DNA from: Agapetus fuscipes
Taxonomy: Eukaryota; Arthropoda; Insecta; Trichoptera; Glossosomatidae
Assembly (NCBI GenBank): GCA_951799405.1
Contig: OX637332.1
Span: 625,001 to 689,000, forward strand
DNA length: 64,000 nt
Direction: 5' to 3'
Position 1 is the first letter of the stretch. Each line of letters begins with the position of its first letter. The position numbers and the translations under genes are program-made. The notes beneath the pieces were generated by a model, which was given only the letters and a program-made list of their open reading frames with translations, made no database searches and was not told where the DNA came from. Below are positions 1-9,943 of this stretch, in pieces.

Positions 1-359
1 TTACCTATAAGTCAAGGCATGGAATGGAAATATATTGAAAAAAGATGATAACGATAAAAGAAGCCGCATACATTATTTCAATCATGAATATGAATTTCGT
101 TTACCGAAAATAACATGTATTATAAATACGTCATATTATAATTGAAAAAAAAATGCGTAAGTATATATAATATAATGCGTGTAAGTATATAAATCTTTTT
201 GACAACTTCGATAAATAAGAATGCTAAGAGTTCAAATTTGTTTAGTGAAACACTGTGGTAAGCCATTATAAAGATTTATTTTTAAAAAAACAATAAAAAT
301 TATTTTCTAAAAATTAAACAAAAAACTTTGTGTAATACCACTTTGAGTACATATTTTAA

Positions 360-398
360 TTCAAGAGTACTTTCGGTGTTATACCATCGTCAGTTGAA
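360..398 (-). ncRNA. Hammerhead-like motif in inverted PLE1 arm
   Basis: Exact reverse complement of the 39-nt motif at 3264-3302, so the inverted arm keeps core, stem II and cleavage site. Confidence 0.65.
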
Positions 399-522
399 AA
401 TATACTAAAACTTAAAATTAAAGACATTGCAGACAGTGTGGGGGTGGTAGGAAGGGGTAGGGGAGGAGTCTAATGAGCTAGGTTCTTTAATGAGTGGAAG
501 TGGGAGGAGCTAGGAGGATGAT

Positions 523-1134
523 TTATGGTTTGGTTCTGGGTTTACAAATTATATTTAAAAGAGGAGAAGTTATATTTGGATGCTGTATATTTACAATGTT
601 GTTATTTTTTAAATGTTTATTAATTTCTAAAGCTTCTAAAATGTCTAACTTTTTCCCTTTCTTACAACTATAAATTAATTCTAAATTATTTTTATCAAAT
701 GAGTGGCCTTCTGTCCTTGCATGTTCCGCTATTTCTGAATTGATCATTACATTTTTGATGCCCTTTTTGTGTTCTTTGTATCTTTCAGCTATTTTCCTTC
801 CCGATTGTCCTATGTAAAAAACTTCACAATCACTGCACTGTATTTTATACACTCCGCTTTTTTCTTCTTTTGGCACGACTGTTTTGTTATTTAAAATATA
901 TTTTTTGATATTTGCGTCTGTGTAGAATGCAGGTTTAAAATCATCTTCTTTACATGCTTTGAGTAGATCTGTTGTTAGTTTTCCGGTATATAGTATCCTC
1001 CTCCAAGGTTTGTCATCGGTGTCCATTGGTATTTTATTATAAACGTATTTATGAATTGCCATTTTCTTCTTTTTATTTTTAATAATTTTTGCAATAGTTT
1101 TTTCTTCATATCCGTTGTTTGTTGCAATTCTCAT
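523..1134 (-). pseudogene. Inverted 3' part of PLE1 ORF (GIY-YIG end)
   Basis: The 203 residues match the C-terminus of the neighbouring direct ORF with no difference I could see. They carry the segment after the reverse transcriptase and the whole GIY-YIG endonuclease module (GVYKI then FYIGQSGR). The RT domain is missing, so this is a truncated arm and not a working gene. Its 3' UTR runs on to 269 and includes a ribozyme-like motif. The junction with the direct copy (1128-1175) holds three copies of AATTCTCATGAT, a mark of template switching or repair at the inversion point. Confidence 0.85.
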
Positions 1135-1171
1135 GATGCAATTTCTTTCAAATTCTCATGATGCAATTCTC

Positions 1172-3139
1172 ATGATTTATAACCGTGTAGTTAACTTGAC
1201 TAATGAGAACATTGACATTAAATATATAAACCTACTCCAAAAAGGCCTCAAATTTAACTTAAATCCATCACAATCAAAGAATAATTTACAAAATTTAATA
1301 ATTGATTTCGATATGGCAACCAAAAATTTCAGTAAACACAAATGTGCTCAAATAATAAATAAGTACAATAAACAAAATAATACAAACAAAAGTGCGAATA
1401 GTGATTTGAAAGTTATGAAACACTTTGTAGAATTTATAAAAAATAATAATATTGTATGTACCAAAGCTGACAAAGGGAACAGTATTGTTATTTTGTACAA
1501 GGACGACTATATCAAAAAAACCCACGACATCATTAATGACTCATCAAGCTTTTGTAAACTTAAAGAAAACCCAACTAATAAATATCAAAAGCAAATAAAA
1601 GAAGCCATTAAGAAATCTAAGAAAACCATTAACACAGATTCACAAAAATATGAATTTACCATAATGAACCCGAAATCCCCACAGTTATACGGATTAACAA
1701 AAATCCATAAGACAGGAAACCCATTACGTCCTGTGGTCTCATATGTGGATGCTCCAAGCTACAAGTTGGCTAAATTTGCTAATAAAAAGTTTCTAAGTAT
1801 AACAAACTTTAAACCCACGTTTGGAATTAAAAACTCAATAGAATTTTGCAACAAACTCTACAATTCAACGCCGCCGCAAAGATGTATACTTGTCTCTTTC
1901 GACGTGAAAAGCCTTTTCACCAACATTCCAGTAGACGAAACCTTGGATATTATAAGAAAGATTCTCGACGAAAATGAAGAAGACGATACGTTGAAGGATG
2001 AGATTTTTAACATCATGGAGGTGTGCATAAAGCAAAATTATTTTTGTTTTCAAGACGAATTCTTCTCACAGACCAACGGTTTACCTATGGGTAACCCACT
2101 ATCACCACTGCTAGCAGATGTTTTTATGAATGAGTTTGAAACAAAAATCTTACAATCTACAAATCCACTTGTTAATCTAATACAAAATTATCAACGATAT
2201 GTCGATGACATCTTCTTCACATTCACGGGAACAAGAAGACAACTTGATAATCTCCTCACACTGTTCAACTCTCAACACCCTAACATACAATTCACTTGTG
2301 AAACCGAAAACAATCATCAATTAAATTTTTTGGATATTACTACAAAGATAGAACATAATAAATTTATTTTTCAAATATACAGAAAAGACACATATACAGA
2401 CACAATCATACACGCCAACTCCAACCACCCAATCACACACAAAATGGCAGCGTTCAATTCTATGATTCACAGACTTCTATCGATTCCCCTAACGCCAGAA
2501 AACTACAAAACAGAAGAAAATACCATCATGAGAATTGCAACAAACAACGGATATGAAGAAAAAACTATTGCAAAAATTATTAAAAATAAAAAGAAGAAAA
2601 TGGCAATTCATAAATACGTTTATAATAAAATACCAATGGACACCGATGACAAACCTTGGAGGAGGATACTATATACCGGAAAACTAACAACAGATCTACT
2701 CAAAGCATGTAAAGAAGATGATTTTAAACCTGCATTCTACACAGACGCAAATATCAAAAAATATATTTTAAATAACAAAACAGTCGTGCCAAAAGAAGAA
2801 AAAAGCGGAGTGTATAAAATACAGTGCAGTGATTGTGAAGTTTTTTACATAGGACAATCGGGAAGGAAAATAGCTGAAAGATACAAAGAACACAAAAAGG
2901 GCATCAAAAATGTAATGATCAATTCAGAAATAGCGGAACATGCAAGGACAGAAGGCCACTCATTTGATAAAAATAATTTAGAATTAATTTATAGTTGTAA
3001 GAAAGGGAAAAAGTTAGACATTTTAGAAGCTTTAGAAATTAATAAACATTTAAAAAATAACAACATTGTAAATATACAGCATCCAAATATAACTTCTCCT
3101 CTTTTAAATATAATTTGTAAACCCAGAACCAAACCATAA
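1172..3139 (+). CDS. Penelope-like reverse transcriptase with GIY-YIG endonuclease (PLE1 copy 1)
   Basis: The open frame runs from 1115, but its first 19 codons lie in the inversion junction, so 1172 is the first ATG in the direct copy; the true start could be elsewhere. The N-terminal LLQKGLKFNLNPS stretch and the central RT domain are typical of Penelope elements. The RT catalytic box YVDDIFF is coded at about 2198-2218, preceded by the NGLPMGNPLSPLLA stretch. A Cys pair (CSDC) sits inside the C-terminal GIY-YIG domain (about 2807-2920, GVYKI and FYIG). There is no stop or frameshift over about 655 codons, so this copy is young and may be competent. PLEs use the endonuclease to nick target DNA and the RT to copy RNA into it. 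Confidence 0.9.
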   Translation: MIYNRVVNLTNENIDIKYINLLQKGLKFNLNPSQSKNNLQNLIIDFDMATKNFSKHKCAQIINKYNKQNNTNKSANSDLKVMKHFVEFIKNNNIVCTKADKGNSIVILYKDDYIKKTHDIINDSSSFCKLKENPTNKYQKQIKEAIKKSKKTINTDSQKYEFTIMNPKSPQLYGLTKIHKTGNPLRPVVSYVDAPSYKLAKFANKKFLSITNFKPTFGIKNSIEFCNKLYNSTPPQRCILVSFDVKSLFTNIPVDETLDIIRKILDENEEDDTLKDEIFNIMEVCIKQNYFCFQDEFFSQTNGLPMGNPLSPLLADVFMNEFETKILQSTNPLVNLIQNYQRYVDDIFFTFTGTRRQLDNLLTLFNSQHPNIQFTCETENNHQLNFLDITTKIEHNKFIFQIYRKDTYTDTIIHANSNHPITHKMAAFNSMIHRLLSIPLTPENYKTEENTIMRIATNNGYEEKTIAKIIKNKKKKMAIHKYVYNKIPMDTDDKPWRRILYTGKLTTDLLKACKEDDFKPAFYTDANIKKYILNNKTVVPKEEKSGVYKIQCSDCEVFYIGQSGRKIAERYKEHKKGIKNVMINSEIAEHARTEGHSFDKNNLELIYSCKKGKKLDILEALEINKHLKNNNIVNIQHPNITSPLLNIICKPRTKP

Positions 3140-3394
3140 ATCATCCTCCTAGCTCCTCCCACTTCCACTCATTAAAGAACCTAGCTCATTAGACTCCTCC
3201 CCTACCCCTTCCTACCACCCCCACACTGTCTGCAATGTCTTTAATTTTAAGTTTTAGTATATTTTCAACTGACGATGGTATAACACCGAAAGTACTCTTG
3301 AATTAAAATATGTACTCAAAGTGGTATTACACAAAGTTTTTTGTTTAATTTTTAGAAAATAATTTTTTATTGTTTTTTTTAAAATAAATCTTTA
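3140..3394 (+). other. PLE1 copy 1 3' UTR
   Basis: C-rich then AT-rich non-coding tail from the stop codon to the shared end AAATCTTTA. It is present in all three PLE1 pieces and contains the hammerhead-like motif at 3264-3302. About 30 nt after the motif comes GTGGTATTACACAAAG, which resembles the GTGTGAATACACAAAC box in the extensions of the hairpin elements. Confidence 0.8.
3264..3302 (+). ncRNA. Hammerhead-ribozyme-like motif, PLE1 copy 1
   Basis: Read in order: stem I strand TTCAA, core CTGACGA, one extra T, stem II GGT/ACC with a 5-nt loop, GAA, a 2-bp helix III in AGTACT, cleavage-site C, then TTGAA closing stem I. This is a type I layout with a very short helix III, as reported for PLE ribozymes. 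The extra nucleotide before stem II departs from the textbook core, so activity is unproven. Identical motifs lie at 5739-5777 and, inverted, at 360-398. Confidence 0.65.
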
Positions 3395-3785
3395 AATTAA
3401 TTGTTTATTTAAGTGTAGGAATTCTGTAATAAAAAGTAACTTAATAGTTAAAATGGTATATTTTTAAATCAGCTTTGTTCATTTTTAAAAGGTTTTTTTT
3501 TTTAAATATCCCTTAAATTCAACTGTCAATCATTTTATTTTAATTTAATTCATAAATACCTTTGTTTTTTTAAGTAGTCCAAATANNNNNNNNNNNNNNN
3601 NNNNNNNNNNNNNNNNNNNNNNNNNNNNNNNNNNNNNNNNNNNNNNNNNNNNNNNNNNNNNNNNNNNNNNNNNNNNNNNNNNNNNNNNNNNNNNNNNNNN
3701 NNNNNNNNNNNNNNNNNNNNNNNNNNNNNNNNNNNNNNNNNNNNNNNNNNNNNNNNNNNNNNNNNNNNNNNNNNNNNNNNNNNNN
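3395..3785. other. AT-rich spacer and 200-N assembly gap
   Basis: 3395-3585 is AT-rich non-coding sequence that could be flank or the start of the next PLE copy. 3586-3785 is exactly 200 N, a placeholder that hides the 5' part of copy 2. Open frames drawn through it have no meaning. Confidence 0.95.
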
Positions 3786-3787
3786 AT

Positions 3788-5614
3788 ATGGCAACCAAAA
3801 ATTTCAGTAAACACAAATGTGCTCAAATAATAAATAAGTACAATAAACAAAATAATACAAACAAAAGTGCGAATAGTGATTTGAAAGTTATGAAACACTT
3901 TGTAGAATTTATAAAAAATAATAATATTGTATGTACCAAAGCTGACAAAGGGAACAGTATTGTTATTTTGTACAAGGACGACTATATCAAAAAAACCCAC
4001 GACATCATTAATGACTCATCAAGCTTTTGTAAACTTAAAGAAAACCCAACTAATAAATATCAAAAGCAAATAAAAGAAGCCATTAAGAAATCTAAGAAAA
4101 CCATTAACACAGATTCACAAAAATATGAATTTACCATAATGAACCCGAAATCCCCACAGTTATACGGATTAACAAAAATCCATAAGACAGGAAACCCATT
4201 ACGTCCTGTGGTCTCATATGTGGATGCTCCAAGCTACAAGTTGGCTAAATTTGCTAATAAAAAGTTTCTAAGTATAACAAACTTTAAACCCACGTTTGGA
4301 ATTAAAAACTCAATAGAATTTTGCAACAAACTCTACAATTCAACGCCGCCGCAAAGATGTATACTTGTCTCTTTCGACGTGAAAAGCCTTTTCACCAACA
4401 TTCCAGTAGACGAAACCTTGGATATTATAAGAAAGATTCTCGACGAAAATGAAGAAGACGATACGTTGAAGGATGAGATTTTTAACATCATGGAGGTGTG
4501 CATAAAGCAAAATTATTTTTGTTTTCAAGACGAATTCTTCTCACAGACCAACGGTTTACCTATGGGTAACCCACTATCACCACTGCTAGCAGATGTTTTT
4601 ATGAATGAGTTTGAAACAAAAATCTTACAATCTACAAATCCACTTGTTAATCTAATACAAAATTATCAACGATATGTCGATGACATCTTCTTCACATTCA
4701 CGGGAACAAGAAGACAACTTGATAATCTCCTCACACTGTTCAACTCTCAACACCCTAACATACAATTCACTTGTGAAACCGAAAACAATCATCAATTAAA
4801 TTTTTTGGATATTACTACAAAGATAGAACATAATAAATTTATTTTTCAAATATACAGAAAAGACACATATACAGACACAATCATACACGCCAACTCCAAC
4901 CACCCAATCACACACAAAATGGCAGCGTTCAATTCTATGATTCACAGACTTCTATCGATTCCCCTAACGCCAGAAAACTACAAAACAGAAGAAAATACCA
5001 TCATGAGAATTGCAACAAACAACGGATATGAAGAAAAAACTATTGCAAAAATTATTAAAAATAAAAAGAAGAAAATGGCAATTCATAAATACGTTTATAA
5101 TAAAATACCAATGGACACCGATGACAAACCTTGGAGGAGGATACTATATACCGGAAAACTAACAACAGATCTACTCAAAGCATGTAAAGAAGATGATTTT
5201 AAACCTGCATTCTACACAGACGCAAATATCAAAAAATATATTTTAAATAACAAAACAGTCGTGCCAAAAGAAGAAAAAAGCGGAGTGTATAAAATACAGT
5301 GCAGTGATTGTGAAGTTTTTTACATAGGACAATCGGGAAGGAAAATAGCTGAAAGATACAAAGAACACAAAAAGGGCATCAAAAATGTAATGATCAATTC
5401 AGAAATAGCGGAACATGCAAGGACAGAAGGCCACTCATTTGATAAAAATAATTTAGAATTAATTTATAGTTGTAAGAAAGGGAAAAAGTTAGACATTTTA
5501 GAAGCTTTAGAAATTAATAAACATTTAAAAAATAACAACATTGTAAATATACAGCATCCAAATATAACTTCTCCTCTTTTAAATATAATTTGTAAACCCA
5601 GAACCAAACCATAA
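3788..5614 (+). CDS. Penelope-like RT with GIY-YIG endonuclease (PLE1 copy 2, 5' end in gap)
   Basis: The 608 residues appear identical to copy 1 from MATKNFSKHK onward, including YVDDIFF and the GIY-YIG module. The first ATG visible here is internal: copy 1 starts about 40 residues earlier, and that part falls in the gap. No stop or frameshift is present. Near identity between copies means either very recent tandem insertion or an assembly collapse or duplication at the gap. Confidence 0.88.
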   Translation: MATKNFSKHKCAQIINKYNKQNNTNKSANSDLKVMKHFVEFIKNNNIVCTKADKGNSIVILYKDDYIKKTHDIINDSSSFCKLKENPTNKYQKQIKEAIKKSKKTINTDSQKYEFTIMNPKSPQLYGLTKIHKTGNPLRPVVSYVDAPSYKLAKFANKKFLSITNFKPTFGIKNSIEFCNKLYNSTPPQRCILVSFDVKSLFTNIPVDETLDIIRKILDENEEDDTLKDEIFNIMEVCIKQNYFCFQDEFFSQTNGLPMGNPLSPLLADVFMNEFETKILQSTNPLVNLIQNYQRYVDDIFFTFTGTRRQLDNLLTLFNSQHPNIQFTCETENNHQLNFLDITTKIEHNKFIFQIYRKDTYTDTIIHANSNHPITHKMAAFNSMIHRLLSIPLTPENYKTEENTIMRIATNNGYEEKTIAKIIKNKKKKMAIHKYVYNKIPMDTDDKPWRRILYTGKLTTDLLKACKEDDFKPAFYTDANIKKYILNNKTVVPKEEKSGVYKIQCSDCEVFYIGQSGRKIAERYKEHKKGIKNVMINSEIAEHARTEGHSFDKNNLELIYSCKKGKKLDILEALEINKHLKNNNIVNIQHPNITSPLLNIICKPRTKP

Positions 5615-5738
5615 ATCATCCTCCTAGCTCCTCCCACTTCCACTCATTAAAGAACCTAGCTCATTAGACTCCTCCCCTACCCCTTCCTACCACCCCCACA
5701 CTGTCTGCAATGTCTTTAATTTTAAGTTTTAGTATATT

Positions 5739-5777
5739 TTCAACTGACGATGGTATAACACCGAAAGTACTCTTGAA
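5739..5777 (+). ncRNA. Hammerhead-like motif, PLE1 copy 2
   Basis: Same 39-nt layout as at 3264-3302, with CTGACGA at 5744-5750 and GAA at 5763-5765. Confidence 0.65.
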
Positions 5778-5877
5778 TTAAAATATGTACTCAAAGTGGT
5801 ATTACACAAAGTTTTTTGTTTAATTTTTAGAAAATAATTTTTATTGTTTTTTTAAAAATAAATCTTTAAGAATGCTA

Positions 5878-6192
5878 CATAAAGAGGGAATTGTAAAGCA
5901 TACTGTGGGGAATGAAAGGAGCCCGCCGCGGGCCCACGATAAGATTTGCTGGAAAATATAATTTCCCGGCGCGACTCTAAGTTGGCCCGAAAACTCAACA
6001 GGAAAACGCTTCCAGAGACGAGAGCACAACAGAAAAATCGTTCCACCCACGGATATTAAAATTCAGAGATTTCAATGAAGAACCCTTACAAGTTGATGTT
6101 GATTTTTATTAATAATTTAGGTTGCGAGTTGAGTATATTTCATAAGAAAAGTGTATACAAGAATAATTTCATGTTCTATACAAGTATTCTTA
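5878..6192. other. Unassigned intronic sequence
   Basis: A locally GC-rich patch (about 5900-6050) sits in AT-rich DNA. Open frames on the minus strand are short and match no family I know, and no good splice pair was seen. Confidence 0.5.
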
Positions 6193-6325
6193 GATCGATC
6201 CGCAGTGTAGTGGTTAACGCGTATGACTAAGTTCTAGTGTTAAATGAACTCGCGATCGGAATAAATCGGGTTCGGTTCCTGACAGGGGAAGAATATATAC
6301 CATTTAATTTTCAAAAAAATGAATT
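6193..6325 (+). mobile_element. SINE2-like fragment with diverged tRNA head
   Basis: The head GTAGTGGTTAACGCG and a B-box-like GGTTCGGTTCC are followed by ATATACCATTTAATTTTCAA, which matches the SINE2 body. About 35 extra bases separate the two boxes. The copy breaks off into unique sequence just before the minisatellite. Confidence 0.55.
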
Positions 6326-6362
6326 GTCATGTCAAGGAAGCCATATGATAAGATTTTCGTTA

Positions 6363-6640
6363 AGAGAAGAAAGTGTCGTTTAGATCAATTATCGTGTGAT
6401 GAAAGTGTTGTTTGGCTCAATTGTCGTGTGAAGAAAGTCTCGTTTAGATCAATTGTCGTGTGAAGAAAGTGTTGTTTGACTCAATTGTCGTGTGAAGAAA
6501 ATGTCATCTAGATCAATTGTCGTGTGAAGAAAGTCTCTTTTAGATCAATTGTCGTGTGAAGAAAGTGTTGTTTGACTCAATTGTCGTGTGAAAAAAGTGT
6601 CGTTTGAAGCAATTGTCATTGTGAAGGAATTGTTGTGTGA
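6363..6640 (+). repeat. 32-bp minisatellite
   Basis: Eight units begin at 6383, 6415, 6447, 6479, 6511, 6543, 6575 and 6607, exactly 32 bp apart. The shared core is CAATTGTCGTGTGAAGAAAG. Units starting AGATCAA and GRCTCAA largely alternate, which gives a 64-bp higher-order repeat. Confidence 0.9.
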
Positions 6641-7349
6641 AAAATTTAGTCTTAAAAGACAATTTAATTTCACATAAAAAAGTGAATCACATTAATGAAT
6701 TATATTATTTTCTTATATAAAGTGTCGCAATTGTGAAATATTGTTGTAACTTGAATTATTTTGTAACAAATAACCTTAAAAATTAAAAGGTAACACAAAC
6801 GCTTTTCCATAAAATAAAATAGAATGGATATCAAATAATCGTTCTACTTCTACTCTCTTTCCTTAACAATTTTAACATTTTTATTAGGTTCATAGTTGTA
6901 AGACTTTATTTTTAATTAAAGAAAATAACGTTGTACGATTATTTGATTAAAAAAACATGTACATTATATCAGCAGATATCTCAAAAAAGTAAACCAAGAT
7001 AACAATTTATAACTTTTTTTTTTACAATTCAAAAACAGAACATCATCAAATTTTTAAAATTTGTTTCAAATGAAAAATTAAAACAACATTTTTATTATTT
7101 TTCATTCTGATTCTGATAAAAATCAGTTCAGAATAAATTGAAGCGAAAATGTTGATTTTGAAACTGAATCTATGTTCATGTTAGTGGCTTACTTTAAAGA
7201 AACGACATTCAATGCGCTTACTTTATTTTTAAACATAAAACTATTCATAAAGAAATTGAGCATCTCTTTCATTCCCATTTCTCGACATCAACAAATTATA
7301 AGAGAGAAAGTATTTCTTTGAAGCAAAGTAAATTCTAAAAATAGTTTAG
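6641..7349. other. AT-rich sequence, nothing recognised
   Basis: Homopolymer runs and short frames only. No splice-bounded coding exon or repeat family was recognised downstream of the Ddr exon here. Confidence 0.5.
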
Positions 7350-7353
7350 ATTT

Positions 7354-7488
7354 GAGGGCATTAGAAACAAAAAGGTAAGTGTCCTATAGACTATCTATGG
7401 AACAATGTTTCTTATAGACCAGTGTCCTATGGACTAGTGTCCTATACACTATCTATGGGACACTGGTCTTTTTGTTTCTAATGCCCTC
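7354..7488. mobile_element. Small inverted-repeat element (MITE-like), 135 bp
   Basis: Perfect 21-bp terminal inverted repeats (GAGGGCATTAGAAACAAAAAG at 7354-7374 and its complement at 7468-7488) are flanked by a 4-bp duplication ATTT. The interior is built of GTGTCCTAT-type repeats. It lies about 110 bp from the 7597 splice donor of the Ddr exon. The superfamily is unknown. Confidence 0.75.
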
Positions 7489-7596
7489 ATTTTATGCTTT
7501 AAAATATAGTAAGCTGCGTCAACTCTCTTGGAATGTGTGTTTTTTTGCAAAATTATATTTTTGATTCGCATTTTTTTTTGGCTACATAGTACATAC

Positions 7597-7744
7597 GTTC
7601 CCACAGGCATCCATATATCTCCACTCTTGTGCACACGGTCCTAGGGTGCTCGGAGAACGGGATGAACCGCACCTTGGACGCCACAAACGGCAACTCAACC
7701 TGCTGGCGCTCCACGATGTAGGTGTTCGTGTTGCCTGGCAGGAC
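7597..7744 (-). CDS. Ddr: Discoidin domain receptor exon (end of discoidin domain)
   Basis: On the minus strand the exon starts after TTCCTTGTAG and ends before the donor GTATGT: 148 bp, 49 codons plus one base. It opens VLPGNTNTYIVERQQ and ends with the discoidin signature VRFIPFSEHP, then TRVEIYGCLWE; the last Cys closes the domain disulfide. Its phase-0 start joins exactly to the phase-0 end of the 16308-16539 exon. In Ddr receptors this extracellular domain binds collagen. The arrangement of SGxWCP upstream and RVELYGC-type end fits Ddr better than neuropilin or coagulation factors, from memory of those families. The next exon should begin in phase 1 but was not found in the window. Confidence 0.85.
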
Positions 7745-7817
7745 CTACAAGGAAAAAGAGAATTAAACATAAGTCATCATAAAACAGTTCATCCTCAGTC
7801 ATCGTGCAGAGAGGGTG

Positions 7818-7860
7818 CCTCCTGAAGACGTTAGCTACGGCGCTAACGAAACGTCGAGAA
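7818..7860 (+). ncRNA. Hammerhead-like motif, isolated
   Basis: CCTC, CTGAAGA, one extra C, a 6-bp stem II (GTTAGC/GCTAAC), GAA, ACGT, C and GAGAA follow in order. Helix III would be a single base pair and stem I three. No long inverted arms were seen, so this may be a relic of a PLE end. Confidence 0.45.
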
Positions 7861-7911
7861 TAATGTAAGTTCTCTTAATAATAATAACAATAATTAGCCA
7901 ATTTGTATAAA

Positions 7912-7951
7912 GCGCCGTTGAGTGGCACTAGTCACCCCAAGGGCGCTTAAA
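7912..7951 (+). other. Short stem-loop
   Basis: AAGCGCC and GGGCGCTT can pair around an inner GTGGCACTAGTCAC hairpin. Function unknown. Confidence 0.4.
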
Positions 7952-8053
7952 ATATAGAGATTCGTGTAATATCCAATATTTTTTTTTGAACTGTGTAGTT
8001 ATAATTATTTTAAATATGTCAAACGACCGTAATGCCAACCCAAACCTAACATA

Positions 8054-8267
8054 AAACCTTATCTAATCTAATCTAAATTGAAAATATATGTAACATTTAA
8101 GATTCACATTATATGCATTTTCACAAACAGACACGTATAAGTTTGCGCTTAAACAAGCCGCATGTTGACCTACAATATAAAAACCCGAATCTCAAATGAA
8201 CATTAACCCTGCAACTCCTGCCGACCTGTCATGAAACAGGGGTGACATTGGCAAAGTGAAAACAGAG
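8054..8267 (-). mobile_element. SINE3 copy, 5' end lost
   Basis: Tail (AATCT)n, then the conserved body up to AGGGGTGACATTGGCAAAGT; the sequence then stops matching, so the SINE start is missing. Confidence 0.8.
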
Positions 8268-8571
8268 GTCAATATTGCGAAATATTTCGTATCTGCAGCA
8301 TTCAAGGCTCACATTCATTCCATTGCAGTCGTCATTGTGTGTCTTGTGAAAAGTGGAAATTTATTATAAAAATATTTTTGTAAATCTCTCATTCTCGTGT
8401 TTAAGGTTTTTTTCTTAGCTTGGATCGTAGGATGTGATTCTTTGTGAAATTTGAAAAGACATTTTCATTGAAAGGCCATCTTATAGTCAAATGGTAGATA
8501 AACCAAACAAGCACTGGATGGACGACTATGAAAACTTGGTGTTTTCAAGAATCATTATTTTGAAAAATGGC

Positions 8572-8830
8572 CCTTTTATGGAATGAGTTACCGGCATCTG
8601 TGTTCCTACTTCAATTTAGCCTTGATCCATTCTAAACAAATATTCGTTTTTTCTTAAATCAAAATCAGCACACACAATACAGCACTACGCAGCTAGCACC
8701 CCTACTGGAAAAGGCAGAGCATCAAACGACAGCTTACCAACGCCCACACTTCCCCAGCACTCGAATACGTGTCATAGATCTGTAGATTTTTTGAAATCGG
8801 GTAGTCTCTTGCATAGTGTTCCCTAAACAA
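8572..8830 (+). pseudogene. LINE 3' end, family C (copy 1)
   Basis: ATGGAATGAGTTACCGGCA codes a WNELP motif usual near the C-terminus of CR1/L2-type LINE proteins. The rest matches the copies at 26185-26430 and 49705-50235 through GTGTCATAGA and the TCTC-rich end. In-frame stops are present. Confidence 0.6.
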
Positions 8831-8836
8831 AATATA

Positions 8837-9061
8837 GTTTTTTGCAAATATATATTGACATGTAAGGCTCATATTAAATGCATGGCCACAGAGAGACACA
8901 TGCTACATTTTTACATACATACAAAAACAACCAAACCTCACATAAACAAAAGCTTTGCAACTCCTGCTGCCTGCCCTGAAACCAGGGTGGCATCGGAAAA
9001 AGTGAACATAGGTTGTAAAGCTTGGAGGTATAGCCTCATACTAACCTATTAGTCAAGGAAT
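8837..9061 (-). mobile_element. SINE3 copy, diverged
   Basis: Recognisable from CAAATATATATTGACAT to AACCTATTAGTCAAGGA, with many substitutions. It directly follows the family C LINE end. Confidence 0.75.
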
Positions 9062-9565
9062 AGTCAAATTCTGTTAACTGGAAAATAAAACGTAACTTTT
9101 GCGGTATTGAATATCGTATCTTTAAAACGAACTAGAAAAACGCTCTAATTATAAAAAAAAAAGGTTGTATGATGAGAATATTCTCTTGCTTCTGAATTCA
9201 TTTAATGAACCGCGACCAAAAAAACTGAATGGAAATATCAAAAGACATTTCACTCCGTCAAGTCGCGAGGTTTCGCATTTTTCACAGACTTACATTCCGG
9301 GAACAGACATTCGCTCCAAGCGCTCCGAAGTTCTGCGAATCAAATGTGCCACTGGATTTTTTGAAGCTTACAAGACAACTAGGTAGTTTTCATAATTCGC
9401 TAGAAAGAAAAAAAATAGCAGGAGAAATTAAAACGAAGCCTGCCACTTTATTATTTAGGAAAAAAAAACTCTGTAATTTTAAGAAACTACTTTTGTCCAA
9501 TTTTATGACAAAGCTTCCATTCATTTACAATCACTCCCTACTACACGTATTTTTCTAAAATTGCC
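9062..9565. other. Unassigned intronic sequence
   Basis: Overlapping short open frames on the plus strand have no recognisable domain. No repeat match was seen. Confidence 0.5.
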
Positions 9566-9662
9566 AAGCAAGTGGTGTCTAGGATCCACACTTACATATA
9601 TAACGCATGTACGCAAGCAGACACGAGTAAGTTCACGCGTAAACATCTGTACTTAGGAAAAC
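9566..9662 (-). mobile_element. SINE3 fragment
   Basis: Only the middle part remains (GCAAGCAGACACGAGTAAGT). Confidence 0.55.
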
Positions 9663-9685
9663 TTAGGAAACAGTTACTTACTATC

Positions 9686-9943
9686 TATCTATAATCTATA
9701 ATAATCTAAGCTGCAAGGATATGTTATCATTTAAGGCTCATATGAAATGCATGCCTACAGACAGGCACATGTAGGTTCGCGCCTACACATTCTGCATGTG
9801 TGCATACAAATAAAGAAAAGCTTACATGGACATAAACCTTGCAACTCCTGCCGCCGTTCCCTGAACCGGGGTGGCATTGGCAATAGTGAACCGATTTTTA
9901 CAGCGCGGGTGGTCAGCCTCGTACCAACCTATCAGTCAAGGAG
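9686..9943 (-). mobile_element. SINE3 copy, 7-bp tail type
   Basis: Tail built of ATAATCT units, body with GCAAGGATATGTTATCATTT, and intact far end ACCAACCTATCAGTCAAGGA. Confidence 0.8.

Larger units (their letters stand above)
216..5877 (+). mobile_element. Penelope-like element complex (PLE1): inverted fragment, full copy, gap, second copy
   Basis: Three pieces of one PLE family lie together: an inverted 3' part (269-1137), a direct copy ending at 3394, and a second direct copy from 3786 to 5868, with 200 N between the two direct copies. All three end in the same 3' sequence. An 11-bp direct repeat (taagaatgcta) is found at 216-226 and 5867-5877 and is the likely target duplication for the whole complex. 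Between the left repeat and the inverted 3' end lies a 42-nt extension (227-268). Partly inverted, tandem copies with such an extension are known for Penelope elements; the boundaries here are inferred. Confidence 0.85.

Noticed and set aside
3545..4000. Minus-strand frames of 74-151 codons
   Set aside because: They run through the 200-N gap and oppose the PLE frame, so they are artefacts.
6363..6640. CRISPR array
   Set aside because: There are no unique spacers; units are contiguous, and the genome is an animal.
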